Of a stretch of DNA of 64,000 nucleotides, positions 1-9,304 are shown piece after piece. Origin of the DNA: Clostridia bacterium (GTDB taxonomy: Bacteria > Bacillota > Clostridia > Oscillospirales > Acutalibacteraceae); contig JAGBSO010000043.1 of assembly GCA_017631795.1 (NCBI GenBank), forward strand, positions 1 through 64,000. The letters run 5' to 3'. Numbering within the stretch: the first letter of the stretch is position 1; each line of letters starts with the position of its first letter. Under the pieces are notes generated by a model. It made no database searches and was not told where the DNA came from. It was given only the letters and a program-made list of their open reading frames with translations. The position numbers and the translations under genes were made by a program.

Positions 1-7
1 AAGCCTC

Positions 8-66
8 ACCTCCGCAAGCATTTATCCGTATAACAGTATAGTATCACAAAAATAAACACTTTACAA
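8..66 (-). promoter_or_regulatory. Promoter and RBS of a leftward gene starting just outside the window
   Basis: On the minus strand a TTGTAA -35 (61-66), a 17-base spacer and a TACTAT -10 (38-43) are followed by a GGAGGTGA Shine-Dalgarno at about 8-15. The start codon would lie a few bases beyond the left edge, so the gene is not visible. The arrangement is divergent from the rightward genes that follow. Confidence 0.55.
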
Positions 67-129
67 GTTTTTTGTTTTGTTGTAAAATATAAATGTATGT
101 GATTTTGAATTTTTGACAAAATATTATGA

Positions 130-249
130 TATACGAAAGGCAGAGTTGCAGAAATTGCCAGAATTATCGGCGGAAATGAAAACAATGAAATTCATCTCAG
201 CTCAGCCAAGCAACTTCTTGATGAAGCATCTGTATATAAGAAAGGGTAG
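130..249 (+). pseudogene. recN: Orphan C-terminal tail of RecN
   Basis: An open stretch of about 39 codons, closed upstream by TGA (127-129) and downstream by TAG (247-249), reads like the last residues of DNA-repair ATPase RecN: a VAEIARIIGG block followed by a helix with AKQLLDEA. In the family this block ends the protein (for example VQEIARLLGG followed by AKELL). None of the preceding 500 or so RecN residues is present, and no start codon with a Shine-Dalgarno precedes the piece. I read it as the 3' remnant of a deleted or relocated recN. A chance resemblance in so short a peptide cannot be excluded. Confidence 0.5.
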
Positions 250-255
250 TTGATT

Positions 256-1029
256 ATGAAAATCGGTGTTTGCGGCGGATTTGATCGCATAACTGTTGCT
301 GCTGATTGCGGTTATGATTATATTGAAACAAATTTCAAAGATCTTGCAAAATCAAATGAAGAAGATTTTCAGAAATTTTTGACTGCACTGAAAGATAATA
401 ATCTCTCATGTGAAGCTGCTAACTGTTTTCTTCCCGGTGAATTGAAGGTTACAGGCGAAAATGTTGATTACGAAGCATTAAAAGCATATCTTGCTGTCGG
501 ATTTAAAAGAGCTGCAGAAGCAGGTATAAAAGTTGTTGTATTCGGCTCAGGTGGTGCAAGAAATATTCCTGACGGTTATTCTTATAAAAATGCAATCAAT
601 GATATAATAAAGTTTATGAAAGAATATGCTGCACCTATGGCTGCAGAATACGGTATTGATCTTGTATTTGAGCCTTTACGCAAAAAGGAAACAAATATTA
701 TCAACACTATTAAGGAAGGGGCAATGCTTGCGTCTGCAATAAATCTTCCTAATGTAGGTACCCTCGGTGATCTTTTTCATATGTATGCAGAAGGTGATAC
801 ATATGATGATATCAGGGAACTTAAAGGAATATTCCGTCATGCACACATGTCATTTCCTGAAAGTGCAGATAAACGCGTATATATGAAAGAAAAAGACAAT
901 TTTGATTATAAAGGCTTTTTTGAAGCTCTTAAATATGTTGGTTGCGAACGTGTTTCAATTGAAGCAGGAACTGATGATTTTGAAACTGATGCGCGGGAAG
1001 CAATCAAAGTAATGAATTTGTATAAATAA
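256..1029 (+). CDS. Sugar phosphate isomerase/epimerase-like TIM-barrel protein
   Basis: This 257-residue protein resembles the xylose-isomerase-like TIM-barrel superfamily (AP endonuclease 2 fold). Visible hallmarks are an N-terminal MKIGVCGGF strand, a barrel-strand glutamate in LVFEPLRKKETN, a GTLGDLFHMY metal-site-like segment, a histidine in FRHAHMSF and a terminal VSIEAGTD strand. Such proteins isomerise or epimerise sugars or inositol derivatives in the cytoplasm; the substrate cannot be read from sequence. I start at ATG 256 because AAAGGG at 241-246 is 9 bases away, whereas the in-frame TTG at 250 is only 3 bases from it. It lies 17 bases before tyrS and is probably co-transcribed with it. 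No promoter is obvious in the short upstream region. Confidence 0.7.
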   Translation: MKIGVCGGFDRITVAADCGYDYIETNFKDLAKSNEEDFQKFLTALKDNNLSCEAANCFLPGELKVTGENVDYEALKAYLAVGFKRAAEAGIKVVVFGSGGARNIPDGYSYKNAINDIIKFMKEYAAPMAAEYGIDLVFEPLRKKETNIINTIKEGAMLASAINLPNVGTLGDLFHMYAEGDTYDDIRELKGIFRHAHMSFPESADKRVYMKEKDNFDYKGFFEALKYVGCERVSIEAGTDDFETDAREAIKVMNLYK

Positions 1030-1046
1030 TTTGGAGGATATAAAAA

Positions 1047-2273
1047 ATGAAAATTTATGACGAACTTGTTGCAAGAGGACTTATTGCACAGGTTACAGAT
1101 GAGGATGAGATCAAAGATCTTGTGAATAACGGCAAGGCTGTTTTTTACATTGGTTTTGATCCCACAGCAGACAGTCTTCATGTAGGTCATTTTATGGCAC
1201 TTTGTCTTATGAAGAGATTGCAGATGGCAGGCAACCGTCCTATTGCTCTTATCGGTGGCGGTACTGCAATGATCGGTGATCCTTCAGGCAGAACTGATAT
1301 GCGTCAGGTTATGACAAAGGAAACAATCCAGCATAACTGCGAATGCTTCAAGAAACAGATGGAGCGTTTTATTGAGTTCGGAGAAGGTAAAGCTCAGATG
1401 GTAAACAATGCTGACTGGCTTCTTGATCTTAATTATGTTGATGTTCTTCGTGAAGTCGGCGCTTGTTTCTCAGTTAACAATATGCTTCGTGCTGAATGCT
1501 ATAAGCAGAGAATGGAAAAAGGTCTTTCATTCCTTGAATTCAACTATATGATCATGCAGAGCTATGACTTCTATCACCTTTATCAGAATTATGGCTGTAA
1601 CATGCAGTTTGGCGGTGATGATCAGTGGTCAAATATGCTTGGTGGTACAGAGCTTATCAGAAAGAAACTCGGCAAAGATGCATTTGCGATGACAATTACA
1701 CTCCTTCTTAACTCAGAAGGTAAGAAGATGGGTAAAACTGCAAAGGGTGCTGTATGGCTTGATCCTAACAAGACATCTCCCTACGATTTCTATCAGTACT
1801 GGAGAAATGTTGATGACGGTGACGTTCTCAAATGTATCCGTATGCTTACATTCCTTCCTCTTGAAGAATTTGATAAGATGGATTCATGGGTGGGTAGTGA
1901 GCTTAACAAGGCAAAGGAAATCCTTGCTTTTGAACTTACAAAACTTGTTCACGGTGAAGAAGAAGCAACAAAAGCTCAGGAAACTGCAAAATCTCTCTTC
2001 GGTGCAAAGGTTAATGTTGACACAATGCCCACATTTGAGCTTTCTGCTGATGATTTTATTGATGATTCAATTGCTGTTAATGAAGTTCTTGTAAAAGCAG
2101 GTATTGCAAAGTCTAAGGGCGAAGGCAGAAGACTTATTGAACAGGGAGGCGTCTCTGTTGATGATGTGAAGCCTGATTCTCCTGTAGCAACAATTGCAAA
2201 GTCTGAATTTGACAAAGGCTATGTAGTTGTTAAAAAAGGTAAGAAAATCTTTATTAAGGTTGTTATTAAGTAA
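1047..2273 (+). CDS. tyrS: Tyrosyl-tRNA synthetase
   Basis: This 408-residue cytoplasmic class I synthetase charges tRNA-Tyr with tyrosine. The HIGH motif is HVGH in the FDPTADSLHVGH segment near residues 35-50. The KMSKS loop is KMGKT, followed by AKGAVWLDP, near residue 230. A C-terminal S4 RNA-binding domain begins around residue 340 and includes GEGRRLIEQGGV. Length matches the usual 400-420 residues. A GGAGG Shine-Dalgarno (1032-1036) precedes ATG 1047. No T-box leader is seen upstream, because the gene follows its neighbour by only 17 bases. An intrinsic terminator follows directly. Confidence 0.97.
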   Translation: MKIYDELVARGLIAQVTDEDEIKDLVNNGKAVFYIGFDPTADSLHVGHFMALCLMKRLQMAGNRPIALIGGGTAMIGDPSGRTDMRQVMTKETIQHNCECFKKQMERFIEFGEGKAQMVNNADWLLDLNYVDVLREVGACFSVNNMLRAECYKQRMEKGLSFLEFNYMIMQSYDFYHLYQNYGCNMQFGGDDQWSNMLGGTELIRKKLGKDAFAMTITLLLNSEGKKMGKTAKGAVWLDPNKTSPYDFYQYWRNVDDGDVLKCIRMLTFLPLEEFDKMDSWVGSELNKAKEILAFELTKLVHGEEEATKAQETAKSLFGAKVNVDTMPTFELSADDFIDDSIAVNEVLVKAGIAKSKGEGRRLIEQGGVSVDDVKPDSPVATIAKSEFDKGYVVVKKGKKIFIKVVIK

Positions 2274-2283
2274 ATGATAAATA

Positions 2284-2320
2284 AAAATCCCACCTGATAA
2301 TTTGTCAGGCGGGATTTTTT
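2284..2320 (+). terminator. Intrinsic terminator after tyrS
   Basis: AATCCCACCTGA and TCAGGCGGGATT form a stem with one mismatch and a 7-base loop, followed by a T-run. It ends the rightward unit. With A-rich flanks it could also act on the converging permease gene. Confidence 0.85.
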
Positions 2321-2353
2321 ATGATTTGTTTTGATTTCTGTCAAAAATATTAT

Positions 2354-5300
2354 TTACTCAACAGACTTAAGTGAAGATACCATGTCTATCTTCTTCATTT
2401 TCTTATGCATGATAATATTTACAATTATTGCAAATATTGCTGTAAGAATTGCAGCGATAAGATAGCTGTACCATGAAAGTGTCTGGACATACATAACAGT
2501 ATCAACAGCACAATATACAACAAGCATCTTATGCACAAATATACCGAGTACCATTCCGAGCGCTATACCCATGATTGTAAGAATTATGTTTTCGCGATAG
2601 ATATATGCGGAAACTTCTTTGTCATGGAAACCAAGAACTTTGATTGTTGCCAGTTCTCTTTCTCTTTCAGATATATTAATATTGCTAATATTATAAAGAA
2701 CTGTATATGCAAGAACTGCTGCAGCAATAATAAATATAAGAACAATTATACTTAATACACCGATAACTTCATTGAGAGTATCAACAGTATCTGACACATA
2801 TGAAACAGCATTGATTCCGTCATATGTCATCAATTCAGCAGCAAGTGCTGCTTTTTTTGTTGAAGAAGAATCGCTTATCTTTGTATCAGACATAATTGAC
2901 GGTTCAATAGTGCCTATAGCGTAATTATATGATACAGCTTCCTGGAAAAGATATTGATACAGATTTTCAGAAAGATAGATATAGTTGAATGTATAATTTT
3001 CTGTGATGTTTGCAACAGGAATGCTTATTTTTTTACCTTCCGCTGTCTCAATCCATACCTGATCACCAATCTGAGTGTCAGTATCTTTTGCAAATTTTTC
3101 TGTAATAATTGCACCGGTGTCGTCAAGTGTCAGTGCTGTGTCATTTGTGCGATCATTCAATCTGATAAATGATGAGAGTTTTGCTGAATTTTTAGGAACG
3201 AACAGATATACATCACTTATGATGTCTGAGCGTTCTGATCCTCCTGTCACGGATTGCATTGATGAAAGCATTATATCTGTAATACGGTTATCATCTTTTA
3301 GAATTGTCATAAGACCTGAATTCTCAGTCTGTTTTTCTGCAAATACAAACTGTACGTCATAAGCTGATATGCCGTTGTCGTCATACTGCATTTTCATCAG
3401 ATTGTTGATAGATGAATAAAATCCGAGGCTTCCGAGAATCAGGGCTGTACATCCACCGATGCCGATAACAGTCATAATGAATCTTGATTTGCGTCTGAAA
3501 AGGTTTCTTGTTGTGACTTTGCTTGTAAAGTTTAATCTTTTCCATATGAATGTTATTCTTTCGAGTAATACACGCTTACCCGGTTTTGGTGCCTTCGGGC
3601 GCATCAGTGTTGCAGGTTGAACTTTAAGCTCTTTGGATGCTGCAATGATTGTAGCGCCGAGTGAGATAACAAGAGAAATAAGTGTACCGCCGATTATATA
3701 TGCGACAGGCATTGTGAATATCAAAGGCGGAAGTGTAAACATGATTGAGTAAGCTTTGTATATAGCATACGGGAATGCATAAACACCAAATATTATTCCG
3801 AGAACAGAACCGATCATACATGCAAACATTGCATATATGATATATTTTGAGATTATTGATGTGTTTGAATATCCGAGGGCTTTCAATGTTCCCATCTGTG
3901 TGCGTTCTTCTTCAACCATACGTGTCATAGTTGTAAGACATACCAGTGCTGCAACAAGGAAAAAGATTACAGGAAAAATATTGGAAAGCACAGTAATATT
4001 ATCTATTGCGTTTTCAAAACTTGAATATCCAGGTGTGCTTGTTCTGTCATAAACAGACCATTCTGCAGTGTCAAGATTTTTATAAAGTCTTTTTGCATTT
4101 TCAATTTTATTTTTCGCAGAGATAAGTTTTGTTTCTCCGGATGCTTTTATTGAGTTATATTCATCTTGTGCTTGTTTCAGGTATGATGGCGCATTTGCAA
4201 TTAAAGATTTCAGCATATTGAGATCATTTCCGACCTCATTTTTTCCGATCATTAATTCAATCTGTGCCATTGACAGTTCATTTTTTGATCCTTCAAGTGT
4301 ATTGTAAAAGTTTTCCAGCTCATCATAAGCTGCATTAAGCTGAGCTTCAGATGCGTTATATGCAAGCTGTGCGTTGTTGAGGACTGTTGCGGCCTGTTCA
4401 AACTGAACTTTATAATTATCAAGTTCTTTCTGGCTTTTTTCAACATCAGCCTGATAAACAGCAAGCTGACTTTTCTGTTGCTCCAGATACGGGTTGATCA
4501 GAGCAATAGCTTCTGTGGCCATACTTACTGCAGACAATGATCCGATTGATGCATACAGATCAGGATTGATTCCCTGAAGTGTTGAAAGAATCTGTGATAA
4601 CTGGTTGTTATCCATCTTACCGTTCTGCCACTCTTCAAGTGAAGTCAGAACGTCGCTTGTTGAATTGATTGTGCTTTGAGTTGTGGAAACAAACTGTTTT
4701 GCAGTGTTTAATGATGATTGAGCTGTTGAAAGCATTCTTTCTGCAGAGTCATATTTGTCTTTTGCTTCAGTGAGCTGTTTGTATTTTTCTGTCTGAAGAT
4801 TTCTTGCATTTTTATATGCTTCAAGATTTTTGTTGTATGTTTCTATTGCATCATAATATGCATTTGAGTTGCCATTGAATTCGTCTTCGGCTATTCCAAG
4901 TGCTTCAGCAGCGTCTTTAACTGCATCATTATATGAACCCTGAGGATCATCAACATATTTCTGATATGTATTTATCAGTTCTTCAGCTTCTTTTAAACCT
5001 GATTCATATTTGTTTTTTGCCTCAGCGTATTCTTTTTCTGCAGTTTTTATCTGATCAGGTAAATCATTCTTTAATTCGTTTACACGAGTTTCAATATTTT
5101 TATCAGAAACAGCTTTTATCTTTTCAATAACAGGTTTTACATGATTGTAATACGCTTCAGTTCCCGGTTCAAATGTATCTGCACCTGTAACAGTAACATA
5201 AATTTCACTATAATAATCATTTGTAAAAACACTGTCGGGGATATAGATAAATGTACCGATTTTACCGCTGCCGACAAGGCTGTTTCCGCGTTCAAAAGAA

Positions 5301-5902
5301 ATATACTGCGGAGATCTTATGATACCGACAATTTCAAATTCCTTTACAGACAGTCCTGATAAATCAGAACGTGAACCTTCTTCAAGTTTTATAAAATTAC
5401 CTATTTTGTATGATTCAGGCGCAGAAAGTTCACTTGCATCAACGAGACACTGATTATTTTTTGTAGGATAAGTACCTTCAATCAGTGTAGGTTTGTTGAT
5501 GAAATTGTTATTTTGGATACCGTAATAATGTTCCTGTAAATTTTTCAGATTTATGCTGTATGCACGGGTACTGATCTGCGATCCGTCAATATCAATTTCG
5601 GGTTTTCCGTTGACAAGAACAAGGGCATCAACAAACTTTTCACCCATTACACCGCTGACACCGTCAATTTTTGCTATTGCAGCAAGATCACTGTTTGTAA
5701 GTCCCAGTTGTGATTGTACTCTGATATCCATCAGTGTGTTGTCATAAAAATATTTATCAGCTGTTTCACTCATTGACGGTGCAGCTGATTTGATACCGAC
5801 AAAGACACCGGTTCCAAGTGCTATAATTATGACAATTGACAGGAATCGGCTGATAGACCGTCTGATAGCACGGAGAATATCCGTTAATAATGATTTGCTC
5901 AC
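2354..5902 (-). CDS. Large FtsX-like ABC transporter permease with extracellular coiled coil
   Basis: This protein of about 1182 residues has one N-terminal membrane helix (about 15-40), a very long extracytoplasmic region, then two FtsX-type permease blocks. The first block carries three or four helices and the signature EEERTQMGTLKALGYSN; the second, near the C terminus, carries ERERELATIKVLGFHDKE. Between about residues 270 and 620 lies a Glu/Lys/Ala-rich coiled-coil region. This matches the 'putative ABC transport system permease' family of Firmicutes, used for export, lipoprotein handling or signalling rather than import. I start at GTG 5902, which has GGAGGT seven bases upstream. An in-frame TTG at 5923 lies upstream of that Shine-Dalgarno and overlaps the preceding gene, so I reject it. 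It follows its ATPase by 14 bases. Substrate unknown. Confidence 0.88.
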   Translation of the reverse strand: MSKSLLTDILRAIRRSISRFLSIVIIIALGTGVFVGIKSAAPSMSETADKYFYDNTLMDIRVQSQLGLTNSDLAAIAKIDGVSGVMGEKFVDALVLVNGKPEIDIDGSQISTRAYSINLKNLQEHYYGIQNNNFINKPTLIEGTYPTKNNQCLVDASELSAPESYKIGNFIKLEEGSRSDLSGLSVKEFEIVGIIRSPQYISFERGNSLVGSGKIGTFIYIPDSVFTNDYYSEIYVTVTGADTFEPGTEAYYNHVKPVIEKIKAVSDKNIETRVNELKNDLPDQIKTAEKEYAEAKNKYESGLKEAEELINTYQKYVDDPQGSYNDAVKDAAEALGIAEDEFNGNSNAYYDAIETYNKNLEAYKNARNLQTEKYKQLTEAKDKYDSAERMLSTAQSSLNTAKQFVSTTQSTINSTSDVLTSLEEWQNGKMDNNQLSQILSTLQGINPDLYASIGSLSAVSMATEAIALINPYLEQQKSQLAVYQADVEKSQKELDNYKVQFEQAATVLNNAQLAYNASEAQLNAAYDELENFYNTLEGSKNELSMAQIELMIGKNEVGNDLNMLKSLIANAPSYLKQAQDEYNSIKASGETKLISAKNKIENAKRLYKNLDTAEWSVYDRTSTPGYSSFENAIDNITVLSNIFPVIFFLVAALVCLTTMTRMVEEERTQMGTLKALGYSNTSIISKYIIYAMFACMIGSVLGIIFGVYAFPYAIYKAYSIMFTLPPLIFTMPVAYIIGGTLISLVISLGATIIAASKELKVQPATLMRPKAPKPGKRVLLERITFIWKRLNFTSKVTTRNLFRRKSRFIMTVIGIGGCTALILGSLGFYSSINNLMKMQYDDNGISAYDVQFVFAEKQTENSGLMTILKDDNRITDIMLSSMQSVTGGSERSDIISDVYLFVPKNSAKLSSFIRLNDRTNDTALTLDDTGAIITEKFAKDTDTQIGDQVWIETAEGKKISIPVANITENYTFNYIYLSENLYQYLFQEAVSYNYAIGTIEPSIMSDTKISDSSSTKKAALAAELMTYDGINAVSYVSDTVDTLNEVIGVLSIIVLIFIIAAAVLAYTVLYNISNINISERERELATIKVLGFHDKEVSAYIYRENIILTIMGIALGMVLGIFVHKMLVVYCAVDTVMYVQTLSWYSYLIAAILTAIFAIIVNIIMHKKMKKIDMVSSLKSVE

Positions 5903-5916
5903 TTTTTTAACCTCCG

Positions 5917-6618
5917 TTACCAATCAATCATATCAACTGAAAGGGGAGTTTCGTTGATTTCTATTCGATTGACACGTCCGTTTTTCATTGTAATAATTCT
6001 GTCTGCTATAGGTGTAATTGCCTGATTGTGTGTGATAATAATTACAGTCATACCTGTGTTATGACAAGTCTGCTGCAATAAATCAAGCACCTGTTTTCCT
6101 GTTTTATAATCGAGAGCGCCAGTCGGTTCATCACACAGCAGCAATTTTGGATTTTTTGCCAGAGCTCTTGCAATAGAAACTCTCTGTTGTTCACCACCAG
6201 AAAGCTGAGCAGGGAAGTTATTCATTCTGTCGCCAAGACCAACTTTTTCAAGGACTCTTTTGGGATTTAAAGCTTTGTTACTTATCTGTGATGCCAACTC
6301 AACATTTTCAAGTGCTGTAAGGTTAGGGACAAGGTTGTAAAACTGAAAAACAAATCCTACATCATATCTTCTGTAATCGGTGAGTTTTTTGCTTGAGTAG
6401 TTATTTATAAGTTCACCGCCGATACGAACTTTACCGTCGTTACAGTCATCCATACCGCCCAATATATTCAATACTGTTGTTTTTCCTGCACCGCTGGGGC
6501 CAACTATCATACATAATTCTCCCTGCTCGACAGAAAAAGAAACATTATCCAAAGCATTTATTGTAACATCGCCGGTTTTGTATTTTTTGTAAACAGAATT
6601 CAATTCAATAAAACTCAT
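5917..6618 (-). CDS. ABC transporter ATP-binding protein (LolD/MacB type)
   Basis: This 233-residue ATPase drives the adjacent FtsX-like permease. It shows Walker [10 protein letters not shown] near residue 40, Q-loop [15 protein letters not shown] signature [15 protein letters not shown], Walker [13 protein letters not shown] and H-loop IIITHN. This pattern is typical of the MacB/LolD/SalX class paired with FtsX-domain permeases. The start at ATG 6618 has GGAGG at the right distance; a longer upstream reading frame overlaps the penicillin-binding protein gene and has no suitable Shine-Dalgarno. It lies 23 bases after the PBP gene, so it may belong to the FHA-FtsW-PBP transcript. Confidence 0.95.
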   Translation of the reverse strand: MSFIELNSVYKKYKTGDVTINALDNVSFSVEQGELCMIVGPSGAGKTTVLNILGGMDDCNDGKVRIGGELINNYSSKKLTDYRRYDVGFVFQFYNLVPNLTALENVELASQISNKALNPKRVLEKVGLGDRMNNFPAQLSGGEQQRVSIARALAKNPKLLLCDEPTGALDYKTGKQVLDLLQQTCHNTGMTVIIITHNQAITPIADRIITMKNGRVNRIEINETPLSVDMIDW

Positions 6619-6641
6619 ATAATTTCCTCCAAAAGTCTTGT

Positions 6642-8006
6642 TTATCCGCTTATAGTTTTTCTGTATAATTCCTGCATAACTGATGATGCTGCGGAACCGG
6701 CGTATTTCAGACCTGATCCGCATTCTTCAAGTATTGCTATTACTGCATACGGAAAATCATCATCATATGAAAATCCTGCAAACCATGCATGCGGAAGCTT
6801 GTTGTCGCGTTCAGCAGTTCCCGTTTTTCCGCACATGGTTATGTCTCCGAATATATAATCACCGTAATAATCCGAAACGTCAGACCTTAACAGTTCTTTT
6901 AATAACGATGCTGTTGTAGGGGTAATTGTTATACCTGAATCAACAGGGGTTGATTCGTAAATTTTTCGTCCGTTTTCATTTACTGCTGATTTCACAAAGT
7001 AAGGCTCATATGATTTTCCGCCATTAGCTATTGCACACATGAAATTGAGAAATGAATAAGGGTTTACCAATGTTGTTGATTGACCTATGCCTGTCCATCC
7101 GATATCTGATTTACTATCGCTTGTATTTATGTTTATAATGCTTGATTTAGATGTGATTCTGTCATTTGTAGTGTATGAAATATCAAGTCCGGCTGAGTGA
7201 AAAGCTTCATTTATTTTATCAGCTCCGAGTTCAACAGCAATCTGAGCAAACGCAACATTGCATGATTGATTCAGCGCTGTTTTGAACGATATCTCACCAT
7301 GTGTATCATTGCAGATTATTGTACCGTCTTTGCCGTTACAGTAAAATGTTCTGTTATAAATATCTGTAATATTTTCAATTGCTGCCATTGCGGTAACAAC
7401 CTTGAATATTGATCCCGGAGTATATAAGCCTCCATACAAGCGGTTGATATAAACACCTTCATAATCAGGATCGGAATCGAGATTTTCAGGTTTGTTGTAA
7501 ATATCATATGATGGAGATGATGCAATGCATATTAATTCACCGGTTTTGTAGTTGCAGACAGCGATACATCCTTTGTACGGTCTCAGCTCTTCATAGGCGT
7601 AAGCACAAAGTTCTGCATCAAGTGTGAGATTCAGCGTGTTGTCCGAGCTTTTGTTGACACCGTACACGATATTGTATCCGCTTAATTCATTTTTGAACAC
7701 ATCTTGAATTCCGCCTGAAATAAAACCTTTATTGTCACCAAGAATATGCAAAAAAGATGCACGTATATCGGGATCGTCATTATATTTTCGTTCACCGTTT
7801 TGTGTATAAGCAAGTTTTATTCCGTTTGTGTCTACAATTTCTCCTGCATTTGTCAGAACACCGCTTTCATATAAATGCGCATTAACGCTTTTAAGGGCAT
7901 ATTCCTGCGCATTGGTAAACATTGAGAATGCAAGAAGGATTGTAAAAAATAAGAATATTACTACCACAGCAACTATCAATAGGATTCTTTTATTGATTGT
8001 ACGCAT
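6642..8006 (-). CDS. Class B penicillin-binding protein (peptidoglycan transpeptidase)
   Basis: This 454-residue protein is anchored by one N-terminal helix (about 7-30) and cross-links peptidoglycan outside the membrane. The three transpeptidase motifs are intact: SIFK with Ser about 199, SCN in NQSCNVAFAQ, and KTGT with Lys about 394. It is shorter than SpoVD/PBP2-type enzymes and resembles the compact PbpA proteins found beside RodA/FtsW in actinobacteria and some clostridia. The start at ATG 8006 has AGGAG upstream and lies five bases after the FtsW/RodA stop codon, implying co-translation with its glycosyltransferase partner. Whether it serves elongation, division or spore cortex synthesis cannot be read from sequence. 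Confidence 0.93.
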   Translation of the reverse strand: MRTINKRILLIVAVVVIFLFFTILLAFSMFTNAQEYALKSVNAHLYESGVLTNAGEIVDTNGIKLAYTQNGERKYNDDPDIRASFLHILGDNKGFISGGIQDVFKNELSGYNIVYGVNKSSDNTLNLTLDAELCAYAYEELRPYKGCIAVCNYKTGELICIASSPSYDIYNKPENLDSDPDYEGVYINRLYGGLYTPGSIFKVVTAMAAIENITDIYNRTFYCNGKDGTIICNDTHGEISFKTALNQSCNVAFAQIAVELGADKINEAFHSAGLDISYTTNDRITSKSSIININTSDSKSDIGWTGIGQSTTLVNPYSFLNFMCAIANGGKSYEPYFVKSAVNENGRKIYESTPVDSGITITPTTASLLKELLRSDVSDYYGDYIFGDITMCGKTGTAERDNKLPHAWFAGFSYDDDFPYAVIAILEECGSGLKYAGSAASSVMQELYRKTISG

Positions 8007-8011
8007 AATAT

Positions 8012-9304
8012 TTATCTCCTGTTGCGCTTTGCTTTTTTTGCCAACTGAGGGTATGATCTTGAATCTGCTGCCTTTATGAATGCTAACAATCCCCATGAAC
8101 AGATCATGCTTGATCCGCCTCTGCTGACAAAGGGTAATGTAACGCCTGTAAGAGGCAAAAAGTCTGTAACGCCGAAAACATTCAGTGCGGTCTGCACAAC
8201 AATCATTCCGGCTGCTGCGCATGCAGCAATTGTGAAAAACGAAGATCTTGAAAATCTTGCATTATATGCTGCTGCAAATGCTAATAAAATCAAAGTTATA
8301 ACAATCAGAAAACCTGTAAGGATTCCGAGTTCTTCGCAAATAAGACCAAAGATGAGATCTTCAGTTGCAGCAAAAATATCTCTGAGATGTCCGTTGCCGA
8401 GTCCTACACCAAAAAAACCTCCGCTTGCCGAGTATATCAGAGTTCTTGTTTGCTGATAACCTCCTGAATCATACATGTGTTCCCAGATATGTCTGTAGCT
8501 TGCAAATCTGTTAAGTATATATGATTTCAATGTTAGAATAAGAATTGCACCAATGACTGCAGCTGTACACACGAGAACTATTGTTCTCACATCACCTGAT
8601 CTGAGAAATGCTATCAGAATGAATGTTGCAAAATAAATCAATGCTGTTCCGAAATCAGACATCAAACCAAGAAGTCCGACACATCCGACCGCAAAAAATA
8701 CATATGCAGTAAGTGATTTGTGTGATTGAATTTTATCAAGTGTTGCTGCACCTACATATATAAAAGCAAGTTTTACAAATTCTGAAGGTTGAATGGATAT
8801 CGGGCCTATATATATCCAGTTTTTTGCACCGTTTGTGTAAGATGCAAATACTAATGTGAATGCAAGAAGACCGAGTGCCATAACAGCCATAGGGATTCTG
8901 ATTGCACTTGTTCTTGTAGTGCTTTTCATATACTGAACCATTGCTATATACAGCGCAAGTCCAATAAATATTGCAACGAACTGAGTTTGTGTTTTTGATG
9001 GTGAAACACTTGCGGTTACATATAAACTTATTGATGAAAGGGCAAACGCAATCATTTCAAGACTGATATGTCTGTTTTGCACAATTGCGAAAATGAAATA
9101 ATAAATCCATTCTGCAACGATATACACGGAAAAATATAAAAGAAGTTCAGAAAAATTTTCACTGTCTTTTGATAACACGCAATAACTCATTATTACCTGA
9201 TATATCGTCAGCAGTAACATTATAAGCAAACTGATAAGACCGTACATGCTGCCCGGCCTTCCGAAGTATAATTTTTTGTTTTTGGTTGTTTCCAAAATTC
9301 TCAC
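8012..9304 (-). CDS. FtsW/RodA/SpoVE family peptidoglycan glycosyltransferase
   Basis: This 430-residue polytopic membrane protein has about ten predicted helices. SEDS-family features include KNWIYIGPISIQPSEFVKL, a GLMSDFGTALIYF segment with the conserved aspartate region, GLGNG, DLIFGLICEELG and GVTLPFVSRGGSSM near the C terminus. SEDS proteins polymerise lipid II together with a class B PBP, and that partner is the next gene. The GTG start at 9302-9304 overlaps the TGA of the FHA gene (GTGA), so it is probably translationally coupled. The family cannot be split into FtsW, RodA or SpoVE from sequence alone. Confidence 0.93.
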   Translation of the reverse strand: MRILETTKNKKLYFGRPGSMYGLISLLIMLLLTIYQVIMSYCVLSKDSENFSELLLYFSVYIVAEWIYYFIFAIVQNRHISLEMIAFALSSISLYVTASVSPSKTQTQFVAIFIGLALYIAMVQYMKSTTRTSAIRIPMAVMALGLLAFTLVFASYTNGAKNWIYIGPISIQPSEFVKLAFIYVGAATLDKIQSHKSLTAYVFFAVGCVGLLGLMSDFGTALIYFATFILIAFLRSGDVRTIVLVCTAAVIGAILILTLKSYILNRFASYRHIWEHMYDSGGYQQTRTLIYSASGGFFGVGLGNGHLRDIFAATEDLIFGLICEELGILTGFLIVITLILLAFAAAYNARFSRSSFFTIAACAAAGMIVVQTALNVFGVTDFLPLTGVTLPFVSRGGSSMICSWGLLAFIKAADSRSYPQLAKKAKRNRR

